In this document: one piece after another, positions 6,381-13,701 of the stretch
Layout: each line of letters opens with the position of its first letter
Position numbering within the stretch: the stretch's first letter is position 1
NCBI GenBank assembly: GCA_021154985.1
Contig: JAJNQE010000038.1
Location: 1-18,102, forward strand
Source: Hydrogenophaga sp.
GTDB taxonomy: Bacteria; Pseudomonadota; Gammaproteobacteria; Burkholderiales; Burkholderiaceae_C
Direction of reading: 5' to 3'
DNA length: 18,102 nucleotides
Program-made: the position numbers and the translations under genes
The notes under the pieces: generated by a model
The model's input: only the letters and a program-made list of their open reading frames with translations
Database searches by the model: none
Told to the model about the DNA's origin: nothing

Positions 6381-7913
6381 ATGCGCATTCCAATTCACCT
6401 GCAGCGCGAAATCGCCCGCCTGCACTATTACGATCCCCACAATTCTGACCGTGCCATCGCCGGCACCGTGGGCATGTCGCCTTCCACAATCGGCAGCTTC
6501 CGCCGAATGCTTCGAAGGCAAGCGCACGAATGGTCAGCGATAGCGCCGCTTGACGACGATCAGTGGCGAGACACCCTTGGCACGCACGACCGCTCCATCG
6601 CGCAACGGAAGCCTCTGCCTGACTGGCAGTGGGTGCACACGGAAATGCAACGCCCCGATGCCACCATGGAGCAGCTGTGGCGCGAGTGGAGGGAAACATG
6701 CCCCGAGGGGGTGGCTTACACCCAGTTCGCGGTCGGATACCGGGCCTGGAGAAAGAATCTTCACGTAGTCATGCGCCGAGTACACCGGCCAGGCGACAAG
6801 TTGTTTGTGGACTTCGCTGGCAGGACCGTGGAGATCCGAGACCCTGCAGGCGGCCCCTCTCGGTTTGCTCAGATCTTCATCGCGGTGCTCGGCTACTCCA
6901 ACTACACCTTTGTGCACGCGGTCCCCACCCAGACGACAGGTGACTGGGTGCAGTGCCACGTCGAGTGCTTTGAGTTCTTGGAAGGCGCACCGTGCTGGGT
7001 GGTCAGTGACAACCTCAAAGCCGCTGTCTGGCGCCGCAGCCGCGATGAACTGGTTATCAACCCGACCTACCGTGACTGTCTGCACCACTACGACACGGCT
7101 CCTGCGCCCGCCAGGCCAAGGCGCCCAAAGGACAAGTCCAAAGCAGAGGTGGGCGTGCAGATCGCGCAGCGCTGGATACTGTTCAAACTGCGCGATCGGG
7201 TGTTCTTCAGCATCGACGAGCTCAACAAGGAGCTGCGCCGGTTGAACCACGAGCTCAACGATCATCCGTTCAAGAAACTGCCAGGCTGTCGGCGCAGCAG
7301 GTTTGAAAGCGATGAACGCGCCACGCTCAAGCCGCTTGTGCAAAAGCGCTTCGAGTTGTGCGACTGGCGCTATCAAGTCCGCGTGGGCAATGACCACCAT
7401 GTAGAGCACCTGCGCTGCTTTTACTCAGTTCCCTCCCAGTTGGCTGGCGAGCGCGTCGATCTGCGCATCACCGCATCCATGCTGGAGGTGTTTCGAGGTG
7501 GCCGCCGGGTAGCGTTGCACGCGCTGCTGACTGATCCGGGCAACAGCACCACGCTTCCTGAACACCGGCCTGTGGCCCACCAGCGGGTTCTGGAAGGCGA
7601 GCCCAAGGCGCTGATGCAATGGGCCACTGCGGTGGGCGTCAGTGCTCAGGAAATGATCGGCTACCACCTCAACGAGCGGCGCGATCCCGCAAATGGCATG
7701 CGCGCTGCCCGACGCATGCGAGATCTGGCGCGGGACCATGGCGAGGATCGCTTCGAGTCCGTCTGCCGCTACGCACTCCCGCTGAACATCACTTCGCTGC
7801 GCAGCATCACTTCGATCCTGACCAACCAGGCGGACCTGCGGCCCCGTCCAGCCACGCCACCGCCCCGCATGGAGCACGACAACCTGCGCGGCGCCCAATA
7901 CTTCGGAGATTAA
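6381..7913 (+). CDS. istA: IS21-family transposase IstA
   Basis: This is the DDE transposase that cuts and joins the ends of IS21-type elements. The 510-aa protein starts at ATG 6381 (MRIPIHLQREIARLHYYD), the customary IstA opening. A helix-turn-helix follows near residues 22-45 (SDRAIAGTVGMSPSTIGSF). The integrase-type catalytic core shows D144 in LFVDFAG, D210 in WVVSDNLKAAV and E256 in KDKSKAEVGVQ, the expected triad. A C-terminal beta-rich domain with HVEHLRCFYSVPSQL comes after. It is full length with no internal stops, so it is likely active. The gene is followed two bases later by istB. No strong ribosome-binding site is seen; AAGAAG lies 8 bases before the ATG. Confidence 0.96.
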   Translation: MRIPIHLQREIARLHYYDPHNSDRAIAGTVGMSPSTIGSFRRMLRRQAHEWSAIAPLDDDQWRDTLGTHDRSIAQRKPLPDWQWVHTEMQRPDATMEQLWREWRETCPEGVAYTQFAVGYRAWRKNLHVVMRRVHRPGDKLFVDFAGRTVEIRDPAGGPSRFAQIFIAVLGYSNYTFVHAVPTQTTGDWVQCHVECFEFLEGAPCWVVSDNLKAAVWRRSRDELVINPTYRDCLHHYDTAPAPARPRRPKDKSKAEVGVQIAQRWILFKLRDRVFFSIDELNKELRRLNHELNDHPFKKLPGCRRSRFESDERATLKPLVQKRFELCDWRYQVRVGNDHHVEHLRCFYSVPSQLAGERVDLRITASMLEVFRGGRRVALHALLTDPGNSTTLPEHRPVAHQRVLEGEPKALMQWATAVGVSAQEMIGYHLNERRDPANGMRAARRMRDLARDHGEDRFESVCRYALPLNITSLRSITSILTNQADLRPRPATPPPRMEHDNLRGAQYFGD

Positions 7914-7915
7914 AC

Positions 7916-8668
7916 ATGAGCACCAATACCCAGAACTTGAACAAGTTGCGCGAACTGCGCCTGAACGCCATGGCGACAGCCTATGAACTCCAGCAAGAGC
8001 AGGCCAAGCTGCAACATCTTGCGTTTGACGATCGCTTTGGTTTGCTTCTTGAGTCGGAAGTCTCCACGAGGAACTCCCGCAAGCTCAACCGCCTCGTGAA
8101 ATCGGCCGGCTTTCCGGAAATTGCCGCATTTGAAGACTATGACGCGCGTGCAAGTCGAGGGCTGGACAAGGCGCTGATGTCAACGTTGGCCAATTGCAGC
8201 TGGATCACGCGAAAGCAGAACCTCATGATCCTCGGGCCCACGGGTGTGGGTAAAACCTGGCTAGCGTCGGCGTTCGGCCACCAGGCCTGTCGGCTGGGCA
8301 TGACCGTGGCCTTCTACGTGGCCAATGACCTCTTCACCAGCATCGGTCAAGCGGTGCTCGATGCCTCGCTGCCAAAACTCAAAACGGCCCTCTACAAACC
8401 CAACCTGCTGATCCTTGATGACTTTGGAATCGGGGAAATGTCCCCAACCGCAGCGCAGGTCTTGCTCGATGTTGCCGACCGGCGCATGCGCACGGGATCT
8501 CTGCTTCTGACCAGCCAGTACCCCGCGGACACTTGGCACGGTTTCTTCCCAGATCCAACCGTCGCGGATGCGGTTCTTGATCGCGTGGTGCATCAAGCTC
8601 ATCGGGTCCAGCTGAAGGGCGAATCGATGCGCAAGATCAGAGGGCGAGCTGCTCTGAATCCTGGCTGA
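7916..8668 (+). CDS. istB: IS21-family helper ATPase IstB
   Basis: IstB is a DnaC-like AAA+ ATPase that assembles on target DNA and directs IstA to it. The protein is 250 aa, the normal length. Walker A is GPTGVGKT at residues 107-114, Walker B is LLILDDFG at 164-171, and the sensor region LLTSQY lies at 197-202. The N-terminal NLNKLRELRLNAMATAYELQ helix is characteristic. The ATG comes two bases after the istA stop, with GGAG inside the istA 3' end as ribosome-binding site, so the pair is coupled. Near-complete motifs and length suggest function. Unlike in compact IS21 elements, no end repeat follows this gene; the right end is about 6 kb further on. Confidence 0.97.
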   Translation: MSTNTQNLNKLRELRLNAMATAYELQQEQAKLQHLAFDDRFGLLLESEVSTRNSRKLNRLVKSAGFPEIAAFEDYDARASRGLDKALMSTLANCSWITRKQNLMILGPTGVGKTWLASAFGHQACRLGMTVAFYVANDLFTSIGQAVLDASLPKLKTALYKPNLLILDDFGIGEMSPTAAQVLLDVADRRMRTGSLLLTSQYPADTWHGFFPDPTVADAVLDRVVHQAHRVQLKGESMRKIRGRAALNPG

Positions 8669-9019
8669 TAAGGTCGCGATTTCCTGGTCGTTACCGTGCA
8701 ATGGGGCGGCCTGTTCCTACAGCTGCAGAGCCGCTGCAGCCATCGCAAAACTGAGCCAAGCTGGCGTTCCCATATTGATAGGTAGCCGATCGCCAGCTCC
8801 AAGGCTAGACTTCAGGAATCGGGTAGAAGCAGTCGTCCGCCTTGAGCACTCCACCTCGCCGTGAGTACTGAGTGCTACCGTTCGGACATAGCGTCTGAAC
8901 GACAGCAAAGAATTAAAGCGGTCTCTTATCGTCCGAGCGCGCCGTCCGGAACGATTGCAGCAAGCACACACCGGTGGCACACAGCGCTGCAGGTGCGACG
9001 CTGCAGCCCATATGTCACT
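8669..9019. other. Intergenic region between istB and the redox cassette
   Basis: I see no gene here. The stretch contains a 7-bp hairpin, GCTGCAG and CTGCAGC (8722-8740), directly downstream of istB and without a T tract. It also holds an 8-of-9 inverted repeat, CGTTCGGAC and GTCTGAACG (8879-8901). GCTGCAG recurs near 8985-9005. No copy of the TTTCGG/TGGACA end motif is found, so this is not a conventional right end of an istAB insertion sequence. It may hold the transcription stop of the convergent cassette operon. Confidence 0.55.
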
Positions 9020-10189
9020 TCACCGCTTTGGCGGCGCCTCAACGCCAGTGGCCGACAGCACAGCCGGGGAGAGACGGGCGCCTTGGATGGGAATGGCCGC
9101 CACAGCGGCGTTCAGTTCCTTCAACTCGGCAGCGCTGAAGACTACCGATGCGGCGGCGATGTTCTCCTCCAGATGGGCCACGTTGGTGGTCCCTGGAATC
9201 GGTACGATCCACGGCTTCTGGGCGGTCAGCCAGGCCAACGAGAGCTGGGCCGGCGTGACGTTCTTGCGCGCGGCCCAAGTCTTGACCAGGTTCGCCAGTG
9301 CCATGTTGGCAGGCAGTACATCAGGAGCAAAGCGCGGAACGCTGGCGCGGAAGTCTGGCTGCTCGAAGCGGCTGTTGGCGCTGACGGTGCCGGCCAGGAA
9401 GCCCATGCCCAGAGGACTCCAGGGCACGAAGCCGATGCCGAGTTCCTCGCAAAGTGGCAGCACCTGGGCCTCGGGGCCTCGGTAGAGCATTGAGTATTCG
9501 TTCTGAATCGCGGCAACGGGGTGTTCCCTGTGCGCGCGGCGCACTGTCTGCAAGCCTGGCTCGGACAGGCCGTAGTGCAGCACCTTGCCTTGCCGCATCA
9601 GATCCTTGATCGTGCCGACCACGTCTTCGATGGGCACCTGTGGGTCGACACGGTGCTGGTACAGCAGGTCGATGCGGTCGGTGCGCAGGCGCCGCAACTG
9701 ACCCTCAACCGCCTGGCGGATGTACTCGGGGCGGCTGTTCACGCCGCCAAGCCGCCGGCCAGTCGCCTGGTCCACGGGGAAGCCGAACTTGGTGGAAATG
9801 ATGGCGCGGTCCCGCCGGCTACCTTGCAGCGCCTCCCCCAGCAGCTCCTCGGACATGAAGGGGCCATAGACCTCGGCGGTGTCAAAGAAGTTGACGCCGT
9901 TATCCGCTGCGTGGCGGATGAGCGCGATGCCGCCTTGCCGGGTGGTGCTGCTGGAATACAGGTCGGTGACGCCTTGCGGGGTGCGGCCGGGATGCCACTG
10001 CACGCCCAGGCCGATGGGAAACACCTCCAGAGGTCCGAGGCGGCGCTTGGCAGAGACGGGCTGCGCGGTGACGGAGAGCGGAGCGCTGGCCGTCTGGGCG
10101 CAGGCGGACAGCAGCCACGGGGCGATGCCCAGCGTGGCGGCCGTGGTCAGCAGGCTGCGGCGGTACGGGTTGGCGGAAAGTGAGTTCAT
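9020..10189 (-). CDS. Exported aldo/keto reductase
   Basis: This is a (beta/alpha)8 oxidoreductase of the AKR superfamily, which reduces aldehydes or ketones with NADPH. The catalytic tetrad is complete: D103 and Y108 in FFDTAEVYG, K134 in ISTKFG, and H179 in LLYQHRVD. The C-terminal cofactor-binding segment WIVPIPGTTNVAHLEEN is also present. Unusually for this cytoplasmic family, the 389-aa protein has an N-terminal twin-arginine stretch (R10-R11 in NPYRRSLLTTAATLG) and a lipobox-like LLSAC ending at C30, so it may be exported folded with its cofactor and lipid-anchored. It is the last gene of the cupin operon, 24 bases after the hydrolase gene. The start is the ATG ending at 10189, with GAAAGAA about 8 bases upstream. 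The substrate is unknown. Confidence 0.93.
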   Translation of the reverse strand: MNSLSANPYRRSLLTTAATLGIAPWLLSACAQTASAPLSVTAQPVSAKRRLGPLEVFPIGLGVQWHPGRTPQGVTDLYSSSTTRQGGIALIRHAADNGVNFFDTAEVYGPFMSEELLGEALQGSRRDRAIISTKFGFPVDQATGRRLGGVNSRPEYIRQAVEGQLRRLRTDRIDLLYQHRVDPQVPIEDVVGTIKDLMRQGKVLHYGLSEPGLQTVRRAHREHPVAAIQNEYSMLYRGPEAQVLPLCEELGIGFVPWSPLGMGFLAGTVSANSRFEQPDFRASVPRFAPDVLPANMALANLVKTWAARKNVTPAQLSLAWLTAQKPWIVPIPGTTNVAHLEENIAAASVVFSAAELKELNAAVAAIPIQGARLSPAVLSATGVEAPPKR

Positions 10190-10213
10190 GACGCGTTCTT
10201 TCAGGGTGAGAGG

Positions 10214-11299
10214 TCAGTCCAGCTTCTTGCTGGCCAGAAATTGCGAGAGCAGATCAGCGATCTGGACGTTGTTGAGGTCCGACATCAGAAAGTGCGTATT
10301 GCCCTTGATGCCGATCGCGGGCAAGTGCACCAGTTGCGCATCGCCACCGTGCTTGTTGACGGCGGCCACCCAGAGCTTGGCCATGGCCAGGCGCACGCGC
10401 CAGTTGTCCTGTCCGCGCTCGGTGGTCGGCTCGATGGGGAAGTTGTCGCCGTAGTAGATGACGATGGGGACGCGCGTGAGCTGCTTGAAATCTTCCAGCG
10501 GCACCGGCTCGGGCGCCAGCGTGCCGGCCGCGCTGGGCATGGCTGCGGGCATTTCGCCTTCGGGGAAGATGAACCCGCTGCCGGGTTCCAGCGCAACGAT
10601 GCCCTTGACGTTTTCGGTCTTGATGGCCGTCAACCAGCCGGGTCCACCCGCTTGCGAGTGGGAGAACAGAACGGCCGGCCCGATTTTGTTGAACAGGGCT
10701 GCCATGGCATCGGAAATCACGCCGGCGTCGTAGGGTCCGGTGTTGGGCGTGACCGAGCGAAAGAACTGATTCAGCGTCTCGGGTTTGCGGTCGAACTGGA
10801 CGTTGTCGAAGTGGTTCGGCCACTTGCCCAGCCGAAACTGATCGAAGAAGAGCTGATCGAGCGGCGTGGGCTCGATCGTTGCGGCGACGGTGCTGTTGCC
10901 CGCACGTCCGCGACGCGGCTGGTCGACAACATAGACCGGAAAGCCCCTGCGAAGAAAGATGTTCTGAAAGCCTTCACGGCCATCCGGCGTGGACTCCCAG
11001 CTGCGGCCCGACTGAAAGGCCCCATGCAGCATGACGATGGGCAGTGGCCGGGGATTTGGTGGAACTTGATAGAAGGCGTACAGGTGATCGCCGTGGAGGG
11101 ACTGGCCAGCGGCGCTCGGGCTGTTGTTGTTGTAGCTGCCGGGTGTGCTCACGACTTTGCCACCGATGGCAAAGCTCCCCTGCTCCTGAATCACCAGAGG
11201 GCCGGTGGAGCTGGCGCTGCGGACGCCACCTGGAAGCGTCGTGCAGGCGGCGAGCAAGGTGAGCGTCATGGCGGTCAGCGTGGTTTCAATGGTTTTCAT
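10214..11299 (-). CDS. Alpha/beta hydrolase, predicted lipoprotein
   Basis: This serine hydrolase of the alpha/beta fold is probably an esterase. The 361-aa protein starts with a lipoprotein signal ending LTLLAAC (C19), so it should be membrane-anchored outside the cytoplasm. The oxyanion strand-loop is PIVMLHGAFQSGRSW (residues 87-101). The nucleophile elbow is FSHSQAGG with S215, and the catalytic His is H336 in IKGNTHFLMSD; the acid is probably among residues 284-290 (GDNFPIE). A long insertion (about 125-195) covers the active site. The gene begins two bases after the decarboxylase-family gene and precedes the aldo/keto reductase, so it is in the middle of a tight operon. Substrate unknown; a bulky ester or lactone made or used by its neighbours is possible. 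Confidence 0.9.
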   Translation of the reverse strand: MKTIETTLTAMTLTLLAACTTLPGGVRSASSTGPLVIQEQGSFAIGGKVVSTPGSYNNNSPSAAGQSLHGDHLYAFYQVPPNPRPLPIVMLHGAFQSGRSWESTPDGREGFQNIFLRRGFPVYVVDQPRRGRAGNSTVAATIEPTPLDQLFFDQFRLGKWPNHFDNVQFDRKPETLNQFFRSVTPNTGPYDAGVISDAMAALFNKIGPAVLFSHSQAGGPGWLTAIKTENVKGIVALEPGSGFIFPEGEMPAAMPSAAGTLAPEPVPLEDFKQLTRVPIVIYYGDNFPIEPTTERGQDNWRVRLAMAKLWVAAVNKHGGDAQLVHLPAIGIKGNTHFLMSDLNNVQIADLLSQFLASKKLD

Positions 11300-11301
11300 G
11301 G

Positions 11302-12078
11302 TCAGCGTCCCGGTGTTGTGGCAGCCAGTGCCTGAGTCAAAGCCGTGTCGGCACGCCTGGCGGCTTGCGCATCGCCACGCTCGGCCAACACCTGGATCAA
11401 CTGGCGAAGTTGTGCGGCCGTCAGGCCGACCCGCATGCTGGCCGCCATGTGCGAGCGCAGTTGGGCTTCCACGCCAGGCATCGCAGCCAGCGCGCCCACC
11501 GTGGCCAGCTCGCGGCTTTGCCAGTCCAGGTTGTCTCGCTCGAAGATGTCGCCGAACAGGTGGGCCTGTAGGAACTGGTTGATGACGGGCGCGAAGTCCG
11601 TCACCGCGTTCTTCACTGGCCCACCAGAAATGGCAGTCTGGTTGGCGGTGCCGGCCACGAGCAAGGCATCACCCGTGGGAATCGCACGGCTGGGCTCGCG
11701 GCCCGGCGCATCCTGGATGCCGCGCTGCTTTCGTGCCTCCACGACCTTGAGCAACTCACCCAGCGCGTTCAGGCTTTTGGGGAAGCCAGCGTAGGCGTAG
11801 AGCTGCACCAGAACCTCCTTGGCCTCGTTGACCGTGAGGCCGGCGTCCAGGCCCTCGTTCAAGGCGGTATTGAGCCGGGGCATGTCGCTCGCAGCCATGA
11901 AGGATGCGACCAGCGGAATCGCCCGTTGTCTGGCGGACAAGGTGTCCGAGATCGGCTGGCTGTTCGTCATGGTGTGCGGTGCCTGGGCGTTGGCGGTCTG
12001 CGCAGCGGCAGGGCCGCACAGCATGGCCAGGGCAAGTGCAGCCGCAGCACACTTAACGGGCGTTGTATTGATCATCAC
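11302..12078 (-). CDS. Secreted two-domain carboxymuconolactone decarboxylase-family protein
   Basis: The CMD/AhpD family includes decarboxylases of aromatic-ring cleavage products and thiol peroxidases. The 258-aa protein has a Sec signal peptide (residues 1-26, ending GPAAA-QT) and two CMD repeats. The first includes LTVNEAKEVLVQLYAYAGFP (81-100); the second includes ELATVGALAAMPGVEAQLRS (190-209) followed by HMAASMRVGLTAAQLRQLI. The AhpD redox motif C-x2-C-x3-H is absent, so a peroxidase is unlikely. Its first 26 bases overlap the 3' end of the cupin gene, and the next gene follows after two bases. Such CMD proteins often neighbour small cupins. The function is unknown; decarboxylation or lactone chemistry is a family-based guess. 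Confidence 0.88.
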   Translation of the reverse strand: MMINTTPVKCAAAALALAMLCGPAAAQTANAQAPHTMTNSQPISDTLSARQRAIPLVASFMAASDMPRLNTALNEGLDAGLTVNEAKEVLVQLYAYAGFPKSLNALGELLKVVEARKQRGIQDAPGREPSRAIPTGDALLVAGTANQTAISGGPVKNAVTDFAPVINQFLQAHLFGDIFERDNLDWQSRELATVGALAAMPGVEAQLRSHMAASMRVGLTAAQLRQLIQVLAERGDAQAARRADTALTQALAATTPGR

Positions 12079-12520
12079 TTACCAGCTCCTTCCAGTCAGC
12101 GCTCTTGCCGTCTTTCACATAGGCGATGGCGAGGTGGCGCATGCCGTTGTTTTGTGCCGCGCCGTGCCAGTGCTTGACACCAGCCTCGATCCAGACCACG
12201 TCGCCCGCCTTGATCTCACGCCGGGCTCGGCCTTCTTCCTGCACCCAGCCCATGCCGTCCGTGACGACGAGCAATTGACCGACGGGGTGCGTGTGCCATG
12301 CGGTGCGAGCGCCTGGCGCGAAATCGACCATGCCCACGCTGCCGTGTTTGCCACTCTCGCCTGCGGCCAGCATGTCCACGGCAACATGGCCGTTGAAGTT
12401 CTGCGCGGCACCTAGCCTGGTGGGCGTGCTGCCCGCCGGCGTGATCTGAATGCCCTGGGCGTATGCGGATGCGCCCATCATCAGGATCGACGTGCCCGCG
12501 GCGACAAGGTTCTTTCTCAT
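12053..12520 (-). CDS. Secreted small cupin, similar to bacterial Mn-dependent hydroxynitrile-lyase cupins
   Basis: This 155-aa protein has a Sec signal peptide (residues 1-22, ending ASAYA-Q) and one cupin barrel. The metal ligands expected from the family are H76, H78, Q82 and H117, in GARTAWHTHPVGQLLVVTDG (70-89) and GVKHWHGAA (114-122). A Gln replaces the usual cupin Glu. From memory, this pattern and the C-terminal ADW...V-x-D-x-QY match cupins such as the Granulicella hydroxynitrile lyase, many of which are auto-annotated as mandelonitrile lyases. That activity is not shown here. The start is the ATG ending at 12520, with AAGGAA four bases upstream; a longer frame to 12793 lacks support. 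It is the first gene of a four-gene operon. Confidence 0.9.
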   Translation of the reverse strand: MRKNLVAAGTSILMMGASAYAQGIQITPAGSTPTRLGAAQNFNGHVAVDMLAAGESGKHGSVGMVDFAPGARTAWHTHPVGQLLVVTDGMGWVQEEGRARREIKAGDVVWIEAGVKHWHGAAQNNGMRHLAIAYVKDGKSADWKELVSDDQYNAR

Positions 12521-12559
12521 GGGATTCCTTCCATTGCGTAGGAGGGAATCGTAGGGGGC

Positions 12560-12581
12560 GGTACTGTTTTGAGTAAGTACC
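12560..12581. promoter_or_regulatory. Inverted repeat upstream of the cupin operon, possible operator
   Basis: GGTACT and AGTACC form a perfect 6-bp inverted repeat with a 10-base spacer, centred about 50 bases before the cupin start. The spacer equals that of the repeat between lysR and the flavodoxin gene, which makes a LysR-type site plausible. A 10-bp palindrome, CCGCATGCGG (12587-12596), lies next to it. Confidence 0.45.
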
Positions 12582-12639
12582 TGAATCCGCATGCGGTTGT
12601 GAGCGGAATTCAGCAATGACCCCAGACCTCGGGAGCGTC

Positions 12640-13584
12640 CTATGTGGCGGCTCCCCGTTTCGACGCAGCAAGCTTGCCCGCCTTGCGCGGCGGCTCCTGG
12701 TACCGCAGCGCTTCCACGATGACAGCCAGCGCCCCAGACGATTGCCGGCGGCTCGGGTAGTACAGGTGATAGCCGGTGTAGGGCTGACACCAATCGTCAA
12801 GCACGCGGACCAGTCGGCCATCGGCGATGTGCTCGGCCACGGCATCGTCGGGCAGGAACCCCAGGCCTTGCCCTGCCAGCGCGGCGCGCACGATGGGCGA
12901 GATGCTGTTGTAGATCCACTGCCCAGTCACGCGCACCTTGAGTTCGCGCTTGCCCTTGCGAAAGTCCCAGACCAACAGCCCGCCGTGGGTTGGCAGGCGC
13001 AAGTTGATGCAGTTGTGCTCCGCCAGATCGGAAGGGGTCCTGGGTTTCTCCTTCTCGGCGAAGTAGCCCGGCGAGCCCACGACCGCGATGCGCATGTCCG
13101 GGCTGATGCGCACAGCGATCATGTCCTTGGCCAACTCGTCGCCGAGACGCACGCCTGCGTCGTAGCGATCGGACACGATGTCCGATCGGGTGTAGTCCAC
13201 GGTGACCTCCACCGTGATGTCCGGGTGATCGGGCAGGATTCGGGAGAGCTTGGGCCAGAGGATGGTGTTGGCCGCGTGCTCCGCGGTGGTGATGCGTACC
13301 GTGCCCGAAGGCTTCTTGCGCCGCTCGGTGGCGGCCAGCAATTCCGCGTCGATCTCCTCGAAACGCTGCGCGGTGCTTTCATACAGACGCGCGCCCGCCT
13401 CTGTCACCGAGACGCTGCGCGTGGTGCGGGTGAGCAGCCGCACATCCATGCGCGCTTCAAGTGCTCGCACCGAATGGCTCAACGCGGAGGGGGAGACCCC
13501 CAACTGCGCAGCCGCGCGGGTGAAGCTGCCTTCGCGCGCCACGCGGATGAAGGCCAGCAGGTCGGTGTAACCGTCTCTGGGCAT
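12640..13584 (-). CDS. LysR-family transcriptional regulator
   Basis: This 314-aa protein is a one-component regulator of normal LTTR length. The winged helix-turn-helix occupies residues 7-66, with SFTRAAAQLGVSPSALSHSV as the recognition motif and SVSVTEAGARLYE ending the wing. A linker helix and the effector-binding domain (about 93-295) follow, including GTVRITTAEHAANTILWP. It resembles the subgroup that controls neighbouring oxidoreductases. It lies upstream of the cupin operon on the same strand (120 bases between them) and divergent to the flavodoxin gene, so it probably controls one or both. The start is the ATG ending at 13584. The effector is unknown. Confidence 0.95.
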   Translation of the reverse strand: MPRDGYTDLLAFIRVAREGSFTRAAAQLGVSPSALSHSVRALEARMDVRLLTRTTRSVSVTEAGARLYESTAQRFEEIDAELLAATERRKKPSGTVRITTAEHAANTILWPKLSRILPDHPDITVEVTVDYTRSDIVSDRYDAGVRLGDELAKDMIAVRISPDMRIAVVGSPGYFAEKEKPRTPSDLAEHNCINLRLPTHGGLLVWDFRKGKRELKVRVTGQWIYNSISPIVRAALAGQGLGFLPDDAVAEHIADGRLVRVLDDWCQPYTGYHLYYPSRRQSSGALAVIVEALRYQEPPRKAGKLAASKRGAAT

Positions 13585-13628
13585 TTTTGAATCCAGCTCA
13601 TGTTTGTTTGTCGATTATTGGGCCTTAT

Positions 13629-13654
13629 CAATGTAGTTTCTCGTCGCTACATTG
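13629..13654. promoter_or_regulatory. Probable LysR operator in the divergent lysR-flavodoxin promoter region
   Basis: CAATGTAG (13629-13636) and CTACATTG (13647-13654) form a perfect 8-bp inverted repeat with a 10-base spacer. It is located 45 bases from the lysR start and 47 bases from the flavodoxin start. Placement between divergent genes and dyad symmetry fit an LTTR recognition site, which usually contains T-N11-A. Confidence 0.68.
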
Positions 13655-13701
13655 GGAAGTGCCACAAGACACCGGTGGATACCCGCTGCCGAGAGAACAC
13701 T

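Noticed and set aside
10241..11335. A 364-codon plus-strand frame
   Set aside because: It is antisense to the alpha/beta hydrolase gene and lacks any recognisable motif.
12597..12611. A lac-operator-like TTGTGAGCGGAATTC
   Set aside because: Only half of the operator is matched and no LacI-family gene is nearby; similarity is likely chance.
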